NCBI RefSeq assembly: GCF_016793225.1 | Contig: NZ_JAEUMN010000079.1 | Coordinates: forward strand, 51,872-115,871 | Origin: Phenylobacterium sp. | GTDB taxonomy: Bacteria > Pseudomonadota > Alphaproteobacteria > Caulobacterales > Caulobacteraceae | Direction: 5' to 3' | DNA length: 64,000 nt | Shown here: one piece after another, positions 50,588 through 60,102 of the stretch | Layout of the letters: each line of letters begins with the position of its first letter | Numbering within the stretch: position 1 is the stretch's first letter | Translations under genes and position numbers: made by a program | Notes under the pieces: generated by a model | Told to the model about the DNA's origin: nothing | Seen by the model: only the letters and a program-made list of their open reading frames with translations | Databases searched by the model: none

Positions 50588-53500
50588 CTAGAAGTCGGCG
50601 GACAGGCCCAGGAACACGTAACGACCGAAGGAGTCGTACACTTGCGGCCAGGTGTTCCCGTTGCAGGGCCCGGTCGGGCAGTTCGACGAACCCGTCAGCG
50701 GCGGATCCACGTCGAACACGTTGTTGACGCCGAAGCGGAAGTTCAGGTTGTCGCGCACGGTCCACGTCGCCGTCAGGTCGATGTAGTCGCGCGAGCCCAG
50801 GACACGGTCCGACTCGTACTGGATGCCCGTGTTGTTCAGCTGCGGGTCGTTCGAGTAGGCGTCGAGCGTGGCCTTGTTGAAGTGACGCCATTGGACCGAG
50901 AGGTTCAGGCTCTTGATCCAGTCGCCGTACTCGAACGGGGTGTTCCAGGTCAGGCGGAGCTTGTGGCGCCATTCCGGACCCGGGACGCCGCAGACGGTGC
51001 CGTACAGGCCGGCGCAGTCGTAGTAGGCGTCGCCCGGCAGCGGCTTGGTCTGCAGCTTGTCGAGGTAGGTTCCGACGAACGACATGGTCAGGCCGCCCAT
51101 GTTCTCGAGGCCGAGGGTCTCGAGGTCGGTGCGGTAGCCCGCGTTGAAGTCGATGCCGCGAGTGCGGAGCGCACCGGTGTTCAGCGTGGTGTTCTGCACG
51201 AAGCCCTGCGGCGACAGCCAGATCGAGCCCTGCGCGTCACGCTTCACGAGCGTGCAGAAGAACGGATCGAGCGTGTTGACGCAGCGGGTGATGATGATGT
51301 CGGCCCCGATGCCGGCGATGTAGTCCTTCACCTTGATGTCGAACCAGTCGGCCGAGAAGTTGAAGCCCGGCAGGAAGGTCGGGGTCAGCACCACGCCGAA
51401 CGAGATCGTGTCCGACTTCTCGGGATCGAGGTTCGGGTTACCGCCGTTCAGGCCGTTGTACTGGTTGGCCGGGTTCGCCTCGATGGCCAGGACCTGGGCG
51501 GTCGTCAGACCGAAGGCCTGGGCGCAGCGGGCGACCAGCGGGTTGGCCGCCGTCAGGCCGGCGCAGGGATCCTGCGTGCCGTCCAGGACAACGTTCTGCG
51601 GGCTGAACAGCTCGAGCACGTGCGGCGCACGCACCGCGCGCTGGTAGCTGGCGCGCAGGCGCACGTTGTCGTCGAACTGCCAGTCGCCGGCCACCTTGTA
51701 GGTGTCGGTCGTGACGCCCGTCGAATAGTCCGAGTAGCGGTAGGCCAGCTCGATCTGGACGCGCTTGGCGAAGTCCATGTCCGTGATGACCGGGATACGG
51801 GCTTCGGCGAAGGCTTCATAGACGTCGAACGAGCCGTTCACCGGCGGCGAGGCGCCGCCCGAGCCGTTCAGGGCGCCCGACGACGACACGAAGTCGGCGG
51901 CGAAGTCCAGCTGCTCACGACGGTATTCGGCGCCGGCCGAGATGCCCACGCCCTCTTCCGACCAGGGGCTCTTCACGCCGTAGTCGGTGAGGTCGCCGCC
52001 GATCGAGAAGTTCACGACGCGCTCGTAGGTGTTGCCCTGCTGCGTCGAGGGGGTCTCGAGGTAGTCGAGCTGGGCGCGGGTGATCTGGCCGAGCTGGAAG
52101 ATGTTGTAGGGCACGCAGGCCGTGTCGGTGCCGTTCACCGCCGAGACGCAGCGCGGACCCTGCGGCGTCTGGACGACGTTCAGGGCGTTCTGGATGGCGG
52201 TGGTGCGGAAGAAGCCGGTCTGGACCTGGTTAAAGGACACCCGGCCGTACTGCATGTAGAAGTCGTAGTTGAAGTTGTCGTTCAGGTCGCCGCGCAGGCC
52301 GATCACGTAGCGGTACTGCGTGTGCTGCGTCTTGCCCTGACGGCCGCCGCCTTCGACGTTCCGGCGCGCCACGATGCCCGTGAAGGTGCCGGCCGGGTTG
52401 GTGGCGCAGGTGCCGCCGCCCGAAGCCGCCGTGGCCGCGAGCAGGCCGCGCTGTTGCGCGGAGAGCAGCGGGTTGGCGCAGTTGATCGAGAAGTTGCCGG
52501 CGAAGATGCCGCCCGGCGCGATCTGGTACGTGGACGTGTCGTCCATGAACATCAGGTCGGCGTAGGCCGTGGCCCAGGGCGCGATCTCATACTGGGCGAA
52601 GGCGCCCATGACGTAGCGGTCGTCGGGACGCTGGTAGTAGTTCGACGGACCAAAGTTGTAGGTGTCGCGGGCCGCCACGCGCGGGCGGAAGGTGTTGCCC
52701 GGGCCGGTGACGTCGACCACGAAGCCGCCGACGCGGGCCGGGAAGGCCGTGCCCGAGCCGCCGCAGGTGGCGAAGTCCGGCGAGGCCGAGTTGAGGGTGC
52801 ACGACGAGAAGTCGCGGTTGCCCTGCAGGATCGGCTCGACGTGACGGTAGCCGGCGTAGGCCGTGACGTTGCCCTTGCCGTCCGGCGCGTTGACGCCGAT
52901 CACCAGGGTCACTTCCGAGCTCTCGCCGTCGCGGACGTTGTCCTTCGGCAGGGCGAAGAACTGCGGGCTGGCCGAGGCCGCCTGCGCACGGCTCACGACG
53001 TCGGCGACGTCGTTGTGCTGGTTGTGCTGGTAGAGGCCGTACTGCGCGTCGACGCGCACGCCCTCGAAGTTCTTCTGCATGATGAAGTTGACGACGCCGG
53101 CCACGGCGTCGGCGCCGTACACGGCCGAGGCGCCGCCGGTCAGCACGTCCACGCGCTGCACGAGGGCCGCGGGGATGAAGTTGATGTCGGCGGCCAGCGC
53201 GCCGCCGTTGGTGTTCGGCGTGCCGGGCATCAGGCGGCGGCCGTCAACCAGCACGAGGGTCCGGGTCGCGCCCAGGCCACGCAGGTTGATGGTGGCGGTG
53301 CCGGTCGAGCCGTTGGAGAGCGCCGCGCCCTGGGCCGCGAAGGCTTGCGGCAGGGTGTTGATCATGTCCTCGACGCGGGTCACGCCCTGAGCCTTCAGCT
53401 CCTGCGCGCCGATGGCGGTCACGGGGCTGACGCTCTCGAGGTTCGGCGACGGAATACGCGTACCCGTCACGACCACTTCGGAGACTTCCTCCCCGGTGTC

Positions 53501-53596
53501 GGTCTGGGCCATCGCTTGCGACGACAGGCCGAGCAGCGCCGCGCCACAGATCATAGAAGACGCCAGAAGGCGTTCCCGCATGGACTTGAATTTCAC
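50588..53596 (-). CDS. TonB-dependent receptor, large class (~1000 residues)
   Basis: A 1002-residue outer-membrane receptor. GTG 53596 (VKFKSMRERLLASSMICGAALLG) is the start, with GGAGG nine bases upstream; this leader is common among Caulobacterales receptors of this class. The plug opens VSEVVVTGTRIPSPNLESVSPV, and RVDVLTGGASAVYGADAVAGVVNFI replaces the VLRGPQGTLFG form seen in the receptors of the left half, marking a different receptor lineage often associated with peptides or carbohydrates. It ends FLGLSADF. A second receptor of the same class lies upstream; nothing shows that they share a transcript. Confidence 0.92.
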   Translation of the reverse strand: MKFKSMRERLLASSMICGAALLGLSSQAMAQTDTGEEVSEVVVTGTRIPSPNLESVSPVTAIGAQELKAQGVTRVEDMINTLPQAFAAQGAALSNGSTGTATINLRGLGATRTLVLVDGRRLMPGTPNTNGGALAADINFIPAALVQRVDVLTGGASAVYGADAVAGVVNFIMQKNFEGVRVDAQYGLYQHNQHNDVADVVSRAQAASASPQFFALPKDNVRDGESSEVTLVIGVNAPDGKGNVTAYAGYRHVEPILQGNRDFSSCTLNSASPDFATCGGSGTAFPARVGGFVVDVTGPGNTFRPRVAARDTYNFGPSNYYQRPDDRYVMGAFAQYEIAPWATAYADLMFMDDTSTYQIAPGGIFAGNFSINCANPLLSAQQRGLLAATAASGGGTCATNPAGTFTGIVARRNVEGGGRQGKTQHTQYRYVIGLRGDLNDNFNYDFYMQYGRVSFNQVQTGFFRTTAIQNALNVVQTPQGPRCVSAVNGTDTACVPYNIFQLGQITRAQLDYLETPSTQQGNTYERVVNFSIGGDLTDYGVKSPWSEEGVGISAGAEYRREQLDFAADFVSSSGALNGSGGASPPVNGSFDVYEAFAEARIPVITDMDFAKRVQIELAYRYSDYSTGVTTDTYKVAGDWQFDDNVRLRASYQRAVRAPHVLELFSPQNVVLDGTQDPCAGLTAANPLVARCAQAFGLTTAQVLAIEANPANQYNGLNGGNPNLDPEKSDTISFGVVLTPTFLPGFNFSADWFDIKVKDYIAGIGADIIITRCVNTLDPFFCTLVKRDAQGSIWLSPQGFVQNTTLNTGALRTRGIDFNAGYRTDLETLGLENMGGLTMSFVGTYLDKLQTKPLPGDAYYDCAGLYGTVCGVPGPEWRHKLRLTWNTPFEYGDWIKSLNLSVQWRHFNKATLDAYSNDPQLNNTGIQYESDRVLGSRDYIDLTATWTVRDNLNFRFGVNNVFDVDPPLTGSSNCPTGPCNGNTWPQVYDSFGRYVFLGLSADF

Positions 53597-53760
53597 GGTC
53601 TGGATCCTCCAGCGGACCCGCCCCTCGGGACGGCCGCTCCCCACAAAAAGAGATCGGTCCCGGAGGCGGAGCCGCCGCCGGTTACGGCCGAGTTACGGGT
53701 GGAGGGTGACGGCGGTCAACGAACATTAGCGATCGGCAATGTTTCGGGCGCCCACCTGTC

Positions 53761-53780
53761 GCATTCTGGTCACAGAATGC
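53761..53780. repeat. Perfect inverted repeat in the leader region of the 50588 receptor
   Basis: GCATTCTGGTCACAGAATGC, eight-base arms around GTCA. GAATGC recurs just downstream (53792-53797). It lies 165 bases upstream of the receptor start and about 100 bases after the other receptor's stop; operator or hairpin are both possible. Confidence 0.5.
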
Positions 53781-53848
53781 CGCACTCCAGCAGGAATGCG
53801 GCAAGGATTCGTCAAGGAACGTGAACTGCGGGGACGGGTCGCTCGGGA

Positions 53849-53866
53849 CGGCGCCTGTCTGCGCCG
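53849..53866 (-). terminator. Weak hairpin after the receptor at 53883
   Basis: CGGCGC / GCGCCG with a six-base loop, 17 bases past the receptor stop on the minus strand. Short stem and no T-run, so only a possible terminator. Confidence 0.35.
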
Positions 53867-53882
53867 CCCCGATTCCTGACCG

Positions 53883-56800
53883 TTAGAATCGCATGCGGGC
53901 CCCAGCGTAGAACCGCCGGCCCACGGCGTCATAGACGTCGGGATAGGTCGTCCATCCCGTCGTCTGGCCGGGCACCAGGCCCGAGGTGCCGCCCACGAAC
54001 TGGTAGTTGTCGAAGATGTTGTCCACGCCGGCGTAGATGCTGGCCTTCTCCGTCACATCGTAACGGACCTGGGCGTTGTGGAACGTCTTCGAGCTCAGCG
54101 GGACGTTGTAGTAGAAGTCGTTGACGTCCTTGGTCACCACCACGTCGCCGATGAACTGGGTGTTCCAGGCCAGCTGCAGCGGACCGCGCCGGTAGAGCAG
54201 GTCCAGCGTCCACTCGTTGGTCGGCGCGCCCACCGTTCCGGCGTCGTAGATGAAGTCCGCGCGATCGGCGCCCTTGAACGGCGTGGTCTGCAGCTTCTCA
54301 AGGTAGCCGTAGGCCAGGCTCATCGTGAGGGCGCCCTTCTCGCCGCCGTAGAGGCCGTCGAGGAAGCCCAGGTCGTTGAGGTCCTGGCGATAGCTCACCT
54401 GCACGTCCCAGCCGCGCGTGTCCGTCTCGGCGAAGTTGTCGTTCACCTGGTTGACGAAGTTCAGCGCGCCCACGGAGGGACCGGATCCGAAGCGGCCGAC
54501 GGCCGAACAGAACGCGTTGCCCGTGTTGAAGCCGGCCGGCCCGTAGCAGCCCGTCAGCAGCTTGTCCTCGCTGATGGTCGCGATGCGGTCCTTGATTTTG
54601 ATGACGTAGTAGTCGACCGACAGCGACAGGTTGTCGAGGAAGCCCATGCCCTTCGGGTTGATGAGCAGCCCGACGGTGTAGCTGTCGCCCTTCTCGGCCC
54701 GAAGGTTCGCGTTGCCGCCGTCGAAGCCGGTGACGCCCTGCTGCTCGATCTGGGTCAGCGCAAAGCCGCCGTCACGCGCGACGCGGGCCGCCACCGCCGG
54801 GTCGGCGAGGCAGGCGGTCGCGACCGCGTTGCCGACCGTCGCCGCGTTGACGCCGCTGCCCAGCACCGCCGAGGGGTCCCCGATGTTGGTGCGGGTGTTG
54901 AAGAAGGCCGCCTGGCCGCCCGCGGTCCGCGTGACGCCCGCGCAGGGATCATTGACGGTCGGGAAGTCCTGCGAGGCCGGCGAGTAGAGCTCCGAGATGT
55001 TCGGCGCCCGCACCGCCCGCGCGAACTGGCCGCGCAGCTTCAGCCACGAGGCGGGCTGGTACTCCACCGAAGCGGCCCACGCCTCGGTCACGCCGACGGT
55101 CGAGTAGTTCGAGTATCGGCCCGCCAGGTTCAGGTCGAGCGACTGGACGAACGGCAGGTCGGCCAGGATGGGCACGCGCAGCTCGCCGAACAGCTCGGTC
55201 ACGTCGAACCGGCCGCGGGTGGGCGGCGTCGCGTTGCCCGAGGTCTGGCCGGTCTGGGTGAGCAGGTCCGGGACGTCCGCCGCACGCTCGCGGCGGTATT
55301 CGGCGCCGGCGGCGTAGCCCACCGTGCCCGCGGGCAGCTCGAACAGGTCGCCGCGCAGGAAGCCGTTGACCACGAGCTGCTCGACGAACGCGTCGCGGCT
55401 GGTCGGCACGCGCACGTAGTCGGCCGCCTGCGGGGTGATCGAGCCCGCGCCGAAGATGTTGATGGGCACGCAGCCGGCGGCCCGGGCGGCGGGGTCGCGG
55501 CACACCGCCGAGCCGTTCACGACCACCGCGTCCAGCGCGTTGCGGAACCGCACCGCGTCGATGTCGCCCGAGGACGTCTGCTCGTCGTCGGTACGGCCGT
55601 AGTTGATCGACAACTCGTAGTGGTGGGCCGGGTTGATGTCGCCCTCGATGCCGGCCACGAAGCGGAAGGTCTGGCGGTCGATGTCGTTGCCGCGGTCGCC
55701 CACTTCGGTCAGTCGGCGGCGGAAGCCCACCACCAGGTTGTCGTCGCTGACGCCCGGGTTGGCGGCGCGCGCGGCGTTGCGCACGGCCTCCGGCACCACG
55801 GCCGACAGGATCGGCACGCCGCTCTGGCAGACGCCGGTGTCGCAGAAGGCGAAGGCGCCGTAGATCTGGTCCGACCCCAGCGGCGTCGCCTCGATGTTCG
55901 AGGTCAGCTTCGAGGAGACGAAGTTCACCTCGGTGAACAGGCGGGCCTTCTCGTTGAACTCGTACGAGCCATAGGTGGCGAAGTTCCACTGCTTGAGCGG
56001 CACCTGCAGCAGGCGCGAACCCTGGCGGTTGAAGCCCAGGGCGCCGCTGTAGGGGACCAGCGTCCCCGAGGCGTCATAGGTGCGCAGCAGGCTCGACGCG
56101 CCCTCGCGCGGCAGCTCGAACACCCCCGTCGGCGTGTAGGACGAGAACAGGCCCGCCGTCTGGCTGTGGATCAGCTTGTAGTTCGCGGGATCGCCGTCGT
56201 AGTCGTCCACCGCGTCGAGGTCGAGACCCTGGTCCTTGCGGTCCTTGGCGTAGATCGAGCCGATCTGGTTGTAGCCGAGCGACGCGGTGATCGAGCCCTT
56301 GCCGTCGGCGAAGGTCTTGCCGGCGGTGACCGACACCTTGATCCGCTCGTCGTCCTCACGCTCGGAGAGGCCGTACTGGCCCGCGACGATCACGCCGTCG
56401 ATGTTGCGCTTGGTGATGATGTTGACGACGCCAGCCAGCGCGTCCGATCCGTAGGTCGCCGAGGCGCCGCCGGTGACCACGTCCACGCGATCCACCAGCT
56501 CGGTGGGGATGGTGTTGAAGTCGACCACCTGCGTGCCCACCAGCCCGGCCACGAAGCGGCGGCCGTTCACCAGCACCAGCGTGCGGTCCTCGCCCAGGTT
56601 GCGCAGGTCCACGGTCGTGATGCCGTTGGCGGCGGTCTGGAAGCCGGAGTTGGTCGGGGTGATCGACGACACGCCGGCGGCCGGCAGGGTGCGGATCACG
56701 TCGCCCGTGTTGATGGCGCCGCGGGCCTCGATGGTGCGCGTGTCGATCACCGAAACCGGCGTGGGCGCGTCGAGGTTGGGACGCGCGATGCGCGAGCCCG

Positions 56801-56918
56801 TCACCACGATCTCGCCAACATCCACCGCGTCTTGCGCAAGAACAGGGGTCGCCGAGACCGCAGAAAGAACCGCGGTAGCCATAGTAGAGGTCAGCAAGGA
56901 CTGACGCGAAAATTTCAT
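53883..56918 (-). CDS. TonB-dependent receptor, large class (~1000 residues)
   Basis: A 1011-residue receptor of the same lineage as the one at 50588. The signal peptide ends PVLAQDA, the plug opens VGEIVVTGSRIARPNLDAPTPVSV, and RVDVVTGGASATYGSDALAGVVNII is the lineage signature. It ends with the aromatic FYAGARMRF. ATG 56918 has only a weak ribosome site (TAGGCG). Substrate unknown; the surrounding exported peptidase, ABC peptide permeases and proteases make peptide uptake a fair hypothesis. Confidence 0.92.
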   Translation of the reverse strand: MKFSRQSLLTSTMATAVLSAVSATPVLAQDAVDVGEIVVTGSRIARPNLDAPTPVSVIDTRTIEARGAINTGDVIRTLPAAGVSSITPTNSGFQTAANGITTVDLRNLGEDRTLVLVNGRRFVAGLVGTQVVDFNTIPTELVDRVDVVTGGASATYGSDALAGVVNIITKRNIDGVIVAGQYGLSEREDDERIKVSVTAGKTFADGKGSITASLGYNQIGSIYAKDRKDQGLDLDAVDDYDGDPANYKLIHSQTAGLFSSYTPTGVFELPREGASSLLRTYDASGTLVPYSGALGFNRQGSRLLQVPLKQWNFATYGSYEFNEKARLFTEVNFVSSKLTSNIEATPLGSDQIYGAFAFCDTGVCQSGVPILSAVVPEAVRNAARAANPGVSDDNLVVGFRRRLTEVGDRGNDIDRQTFRFVAGIEGDINPAHHYELSINYGRTDDEQTSSGDIDAVRFRNALDAVVVNGSAVCRDPAARAAGCVPINIFGAGSITPQAADYVRVPTSRDAFVEQLVVNGFLRGDLFELPAGTVGYAAGAEYRRERAADVPDLLTQTGQTSGNATPPTRGRFDVTELFGELRVPILADLPFVQSLDLNLAGRYSNYSTVGVTEAWAASVEYQPASWLKLRGQFARAVRAPNISELYSPASQDFPTVNDPCAGVTRTAGGQAAFFNTRTNIGDPSAVLGSGVNAATVGNAVATACLADPAVAARVARDGGFALTQIEQQGVTGFDGGNANLRAEKGDSYTVGLLINPKGMGFLDNLSLSVDYYVIKIKDRIATISEDKLLTGCYGPAGFNTGNAFCSAVGRFGSGPSVGALNFVNQVNDNFAETDTRGWDVQVSYRQDLNDLGFLDGLYGGEKGALTMSLAYGYLEKLQTTPFKGADRADFIYDAGTVGAPTNEWTLDLLYRRGPLQLAWNTQFIGDVVVTKDVNDFYYNVPLSSKTFHNAQVRYDVTEKASIYAGVDNIFDNYQFVGGTSGLVPGQTTGWTTYPDVYDAVGRRFYAGARMRF

Positions 56919-57168
56919 CTGCTACGCCTAAGCTTCTTGAGGATTGGGGGAGGATTTGGCTCGGGCTTGCCGACGACCTTCTCTCCGCGTCAATTGGAAG
57001 CGAATTGCCAAGCTTTATTTGCGACGGCGTATGTCACCTCGATGTCACACATGCGCCGCGGCGCGGGACGTCGCCCCCCCGCTCCGGAAGCCGCCGTTCG
57101 GCCGCGGGCGTTGCGCGACGCGGCGGCCGTCGCGTATTGGAAGGGATGCGTCCTCGGGGTGTTCGGCG

Positions 57169-57696
57169 ATGAGATGGGTGCTAGCGGCCGCGTTCGGCCT
57201 CAGCCTTGCGGGCGTCGCCGCGACGGCCTCCGCCCAGCCGAAGGGCGAGGCTCGCGCCGCCATCGTCCAGAAGCTGGTGGACTGCCGCAAGATCGCCGAC
57301 GGCGCGGCCCGCCTCGCCTGCTACGACGACACCGCCGCGGCGCTGGACCAGGCCGAGGCCAAGGGCGACATCGTCGTCGTCGACCGCGACCAGGCCCGCA
57401 AGGTCCGCCGCCAGGCCTTCGGCTTCTCGCTCCCCTCGATCTCCCTCTTCGAGAAGGGCGAGACCCAGGAGGAGCTGGAAAACGTCTCGGGCGTCGTCCA
57501 GGCCGCCCGCCAGAACGGCATGGGCCAGTGGATCATCAAGCTGGAGGACGGCGCCGTCTGGGCGCAGATCGACAGCAACGAGGTCTCGCGGACGCCCAAG
57601 CCCGGCATGCCGGTGAAGATCCGCCGCGCCTCGCTCGGCAGCTTCCTGATGACGGTCGGCAATCAGCGGGCGTTCCGCGCGCGGCGCACGGAATAG
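57169..57696 (+). CDS. Exported hypothetical protein
   Basis: A 175-residue protein with a clear signal peptide (MRWVLAAAFGLSLAGVAATASAQ). The mature N-terminus has VDCRKIADGAARLACYDDTAAAL, a C-x9-C-Y-D pattern common in periplasmic proteins of unknown function in Proteobacteria. The C-terminal half (QNGMGQWIIKLEDGAVWAQIDSNEV, KIRRASLGSFLMTVGNQRAFRARR) looks like a small beta-barrel-like domain. ATG 57169 is chosen because the signal peptide starts there; the frame extends upstream to 56944 without coding character. Confidence 0.75.
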   Translation: MRWVLAAAFGLSLAGVAATASAQPKGEARAAIVQKLVDCRKIADGAARLACYDDTAAALDQAEAKGDIVVVDRDQARKVRRQAFGFSLPSISLFEKGETQEELENVSGVVQAARQNGMGQWIIKLEDGAVWAQIDSNEVSRTPKPGMPVKIRRASLGSFLMTVGNQRAFRARRTE

Positions 57697-57702
57697 TCCC
57701 GC

Positions 57703-58875
57703 TCAGCTTCCGTAGAACGCGTTCCGCGCGGCCATCATGGCGTTGATCCGCTCGCGCTCGCCCGGCTCCAGGTAGGGATTCCAGACGTCGAAGATCAGGA
57801 TGACGCGCAGTTCGTCGGCGTCGTTCCAGGCCTCGTGCTCGATCGTGTCGTCGAAGACCCAGGCCTGGCCCATCGCCCAGGACCGCGTCTCGTTGCCCAC
57901 CCGGAAGCGCGCCGGCCCGGGCAATACGAGCGGCAGGTGGCAGAGCAGGCGCACGTTGGTCGAGCCCGTGTGCGGCGGGATGCGCGTATGCGCATCGAGC
58001 GCCGAGAACATGGCGGTGGGCGCAAAGCCCGGCTGGTGCGCCATCGGCAGGCGGTCCAGGAGCGCGGCGGTCTTCGGGCAGGCGGCGCACACCGCCTCGT
58101 TGCGGACGCCGTCCTTCCAGAGGAACAGCGAGCTCCAGCGGCGCGAGTGGTTGAGCTCCTCCCACTGGTTCACCGGCGCGTCCGGCGGGTACTGGATGTA
58201 GGGCGCGAAGGCGTCCATCCGGGTGGCGAGCGCCGCCCGAAGCTCGCCCTGGATCGCCTCGGTCGCCGCCTCCAGCTCGGGCAGCCATGGGAACAGCTCG
58301 CGGGGGTAGAACGGGATCGCCGGCAGGCGCGGGTAGTGCAGCAGCAGCGGCTCGTGCTGATAGACCTTCCGCACCCCGGCGTAGACGCCGATCGCCTCCT
58401 CCAGCCGCTTCTGGGCCAGCTCGCTGCCGGCGCCGTCGATCGCGCCCACCTGGTCGGCCAGGTACTTCGCCAGGGCCTGCCGCGTCTCCTCCACCACCTG
58501 CCGCGCGCGGGCCAGCGGGCTCCTCAGGTTGGGCGGGAGCTGCGCCTCGGCCGGCGCCAGCTTGATGGCGTTCTCGTAGATGCGCGCCGCCACCCGCGCG
58601 CCCTCCAGCCTCTCGACCACCGCGCCCTTCGAGAGCAGGGCCAGGAAGTTGTACGGGTCCAGAGACAGCGCTTCGTCGAGCGCGGCCAGCGCCGCGGGCA
58701 GCGCGCCGCTCACGCGATGGATCAGCGCCTTCTGCATCTTCACGTGCGGGTCGAACGGCGCGGCGCGCTCGGCTTCCTCGACGCTGCGCAGGGCGCCGGT
58801 CGGGTCCCCGCGCTGCATGGCCGCCACCGCGTCGGCCAGGTGTTGCTGCGGTGATGTGGACTGCCCCCCGGCCAT
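57703..58875 (-). CDS. Aspartyl/asparaginyl beta-hydroxylase-like protein with TPR N-terminus
   Basis: A 390-residue protein: helical TPR-like repeats in the first ~130 residues (GDPTGALRSVEEAERAAPFDPHVKMQKALIHRVSGALPAALAALDEAL), then an Fe(II)/2-oxoglutarate beta-hydroxylase domain. Iron ligands are the His in IPPHTGSTNVRLLCHLPL and the His in FDDTIEHEAWN. These enzymes hydroxylate Asp or Asn side chains or, in bacteria, lipid or small-molecule substrates. The ATG lies two bases after the oppC-like stop, with AGGTGAGG inside the end of that gene, so translation is coupled. A link to imported peptides is possible. Confidence 0.87.
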   Translation of the reverse strand: MAGGQSTSPQQHLADAVAAMQRGDPTGALRSVEEAERAAPFDPHVKMQKALIHRVSGALPAALAALDEALSLDPYNFLALLSKGAVVERLEGARVAARIYENAIKLAPAEAQLPPNLRSPLARARQVVEETRQALAKYLADQVGAIDGAGSELAQKRLEEAIGVYAGVRKVYQHEPLLLHYPRLPAIPFYPRELFPWLPELEAATEAIQGELRAALATRMDAFAPYIQYPPDAPVNQWEELNHSRRWSSLFLWKDGVRNEAVCAACPKTAALLDRLPMAHQPGFAPTAMFSALDAHTRIPPHTGSTNVRLLCHLPLVLPGPARFRVGNETRSWAMGQAWVFDDTIEHEAWNDADELRVILIFDVWNPYLEPGERERINAMMAARNAFYGS

Positions 58876-58877
58876 CC

Positions 58878-59753
58878 TCACCTGTCCTTGGGATCGATGG
58901 CGTCGCGCAATCCGTCGCCGATGAAGTTGAAGCACATGAGCGTCACGATCATGACCAGGGACGGGAACACCAGCAGCCAGGGCGCGAGCTCCATGTCCGA
59001 GGCGCCCCCCGCGATCAGGACGCCCAGCGACGCCATCGGCGGCTGCACGCCCAAGCCGAGGAAGCTCAGGAAGCTCTCGGCGAGGATGACAGCGGGAATG
59101 GTCAAGGTCACGTAGACGACCACCGGTCCCAGCAGGTTCGGGACGATATGCCGCGCAACGATCGCCGTTCGGCCAAGACCGGCGGCGCGGGCGGCCTCGA
59201 TGAACTCCTTGTGCTTCAGCGTCAGGGTCTGGCCCCGCACGATGCGGCTCATGGTCAGCCACTCGACCGCGCCGATGGCCACGAAGATCAGCACGATGTT
59301 GGACCCGAAGGTCACCATCAGCAGGATGACGAAGAAGATGAAGGGCAGCGAATAGAGGACGTCCACCGCCCGCATCATGACCTCGTCCAGCTTGCCGCCG
59401 ACGTAGCCGGCGGTCGCGCCCCAGGCGACGCCGATGACCAGCGAGACCAGGGTGGCCACGGCGCCGATGGCCAGCGACACCCTCAGCCCCGTCAGCAGCC
59501 GCGCCAGCAGGTCGCGGCCCAGGGCGTCGGTGCCCAGCAGGTGGCCGTTCGTCAGCGGCGGCAGCCAGACGTCCTCCTTGTTCACCTGGTCGTAGGTGAA
59601 GGGCGTCAGGGCCGGCCCGACCGCGGCGGCCAGGACCAGCAGGGCCAGCACGACCATGCTCGCGACCGCAGCCCGGTTGCGGAAGAGCCGCCGGCGCGCG
59701 TCATCCCACAGGCTGCGGCCCTTGATGGCCGGCGCGGTCACCGAGGCCGTCAC
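58878..59753 (-). CDS. Peptide-type ABC transporter permease (OppC/DppC-like)
   Basis: A 291-residue inner-membrane permease with about six helices. The EAA loop reads EFIEAARAAGLGRTAIVARHIVPNLLGPVVVYVT, and the protein opens with an OppC-type N-terminal segment (SLWDDARRRLFRNRAAVASMVVLALLVLAAAVGPALTPF). GTG 59753 follows GGGAG. Coupled to the beta-hydroxylase gene downstream, and separated from the oppB-like gene upstream by a 349-base repeat region. Confidence 0.93.
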   Translation of the reverse strand: MTASVTAPAIKGRSLWDDARRRLFRNRAAVASMVVLALLVLAAAVGPALTPFTYDQVNKEDVWLPPLTNGHLLGTDALGRDLLARLLTGLRVSLAIGAVATLVSLVIGVAWGATAGYVGGKLDEVMMRAVDVLYSLPFIFFVILLMVTFGSNIVLIFVAIGAVEWLTMSRIVRGQTLTLKHKEFIEAARAAGLGRTAIVARHIVPNLLGPVVVYVTLTIPAVILAESFLSFLGLGVQPPMASLGVLIAGGASDMELAPWLLVFPSLVMIVTLMCFNFIGDGLRDAIDPKDR

Positions 59754-60102
59754 GCTGAAGCTCCCGCGCCGGCGCGGCGCGCCGAAGACGTCATCGGCCG
59801 GCCGGTCGAGCCGCCCTCCACAGTCCTCCCCCGCAGGGGGAGGGGGACCGCCGAAGGTGGTGGAGGGGGGCTGTCCGCGGCGCCAGCGACCCCTCCACCC
59901 TGCGGCGCAGGGTCCCCCTCCCCTTGCAGGGGAGGACCAGGGCGATGGTCGGCCACGATCCGGGTCGGCGCTGGATTTCCCCAGGTCCTCCCCCGCAGGG
60001 GGAGGGGGACCGCCGAAGGCGGTGGAGGGGGTCTATCCGCGACGGAAGGACCTCTCCACGCGCGGCCCTCGGACATCGCAGCCGTTCGAGGGAGCGAAGG
60101 CC
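59754..60102. other. Gene-free interval between the two permease genes
   Basis: This 349-base stretch contains no convincing gene. It is filled mainly by three copies of a GC-rich palindromic repeat (two direct, one inverted) described separately; between them lies sequence without recognisable motifs. Confidence 0.75.
59824..60031. repeat. Cluster of three palindromic intergenic repeats (REP-like)
   Basis: Copy A (59824-59870) and copy C (59985-60031) are nearly identical: CTCCCCC-GCA-GGGGGAG stem, then ACCGCCGAAGG(C/T)GGTGGAGGGGG. Copy B (59891-59938) is the inverted form with a diverged middle. A and B can pair into one large hairpin. Each copy contains two small stems. Resembles REP/BIME elements; could end or stabilise the oppB transcript. 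Confidence 0.8.

Noticed and set aside
50534-57746. Two plus-strand open frames of over 1000 codons opposite the large TonB receptors
   Set aside because: Antisense shadows of the receptors; no domains, biased composition, and they run on through the intergenic regions.
59824-60031. CRISPR-like array
   Set aside because: Only three copies, one inverted, with irregular spacing and strong internal palindromes; no cas genes. REP-like repeats explain it better.
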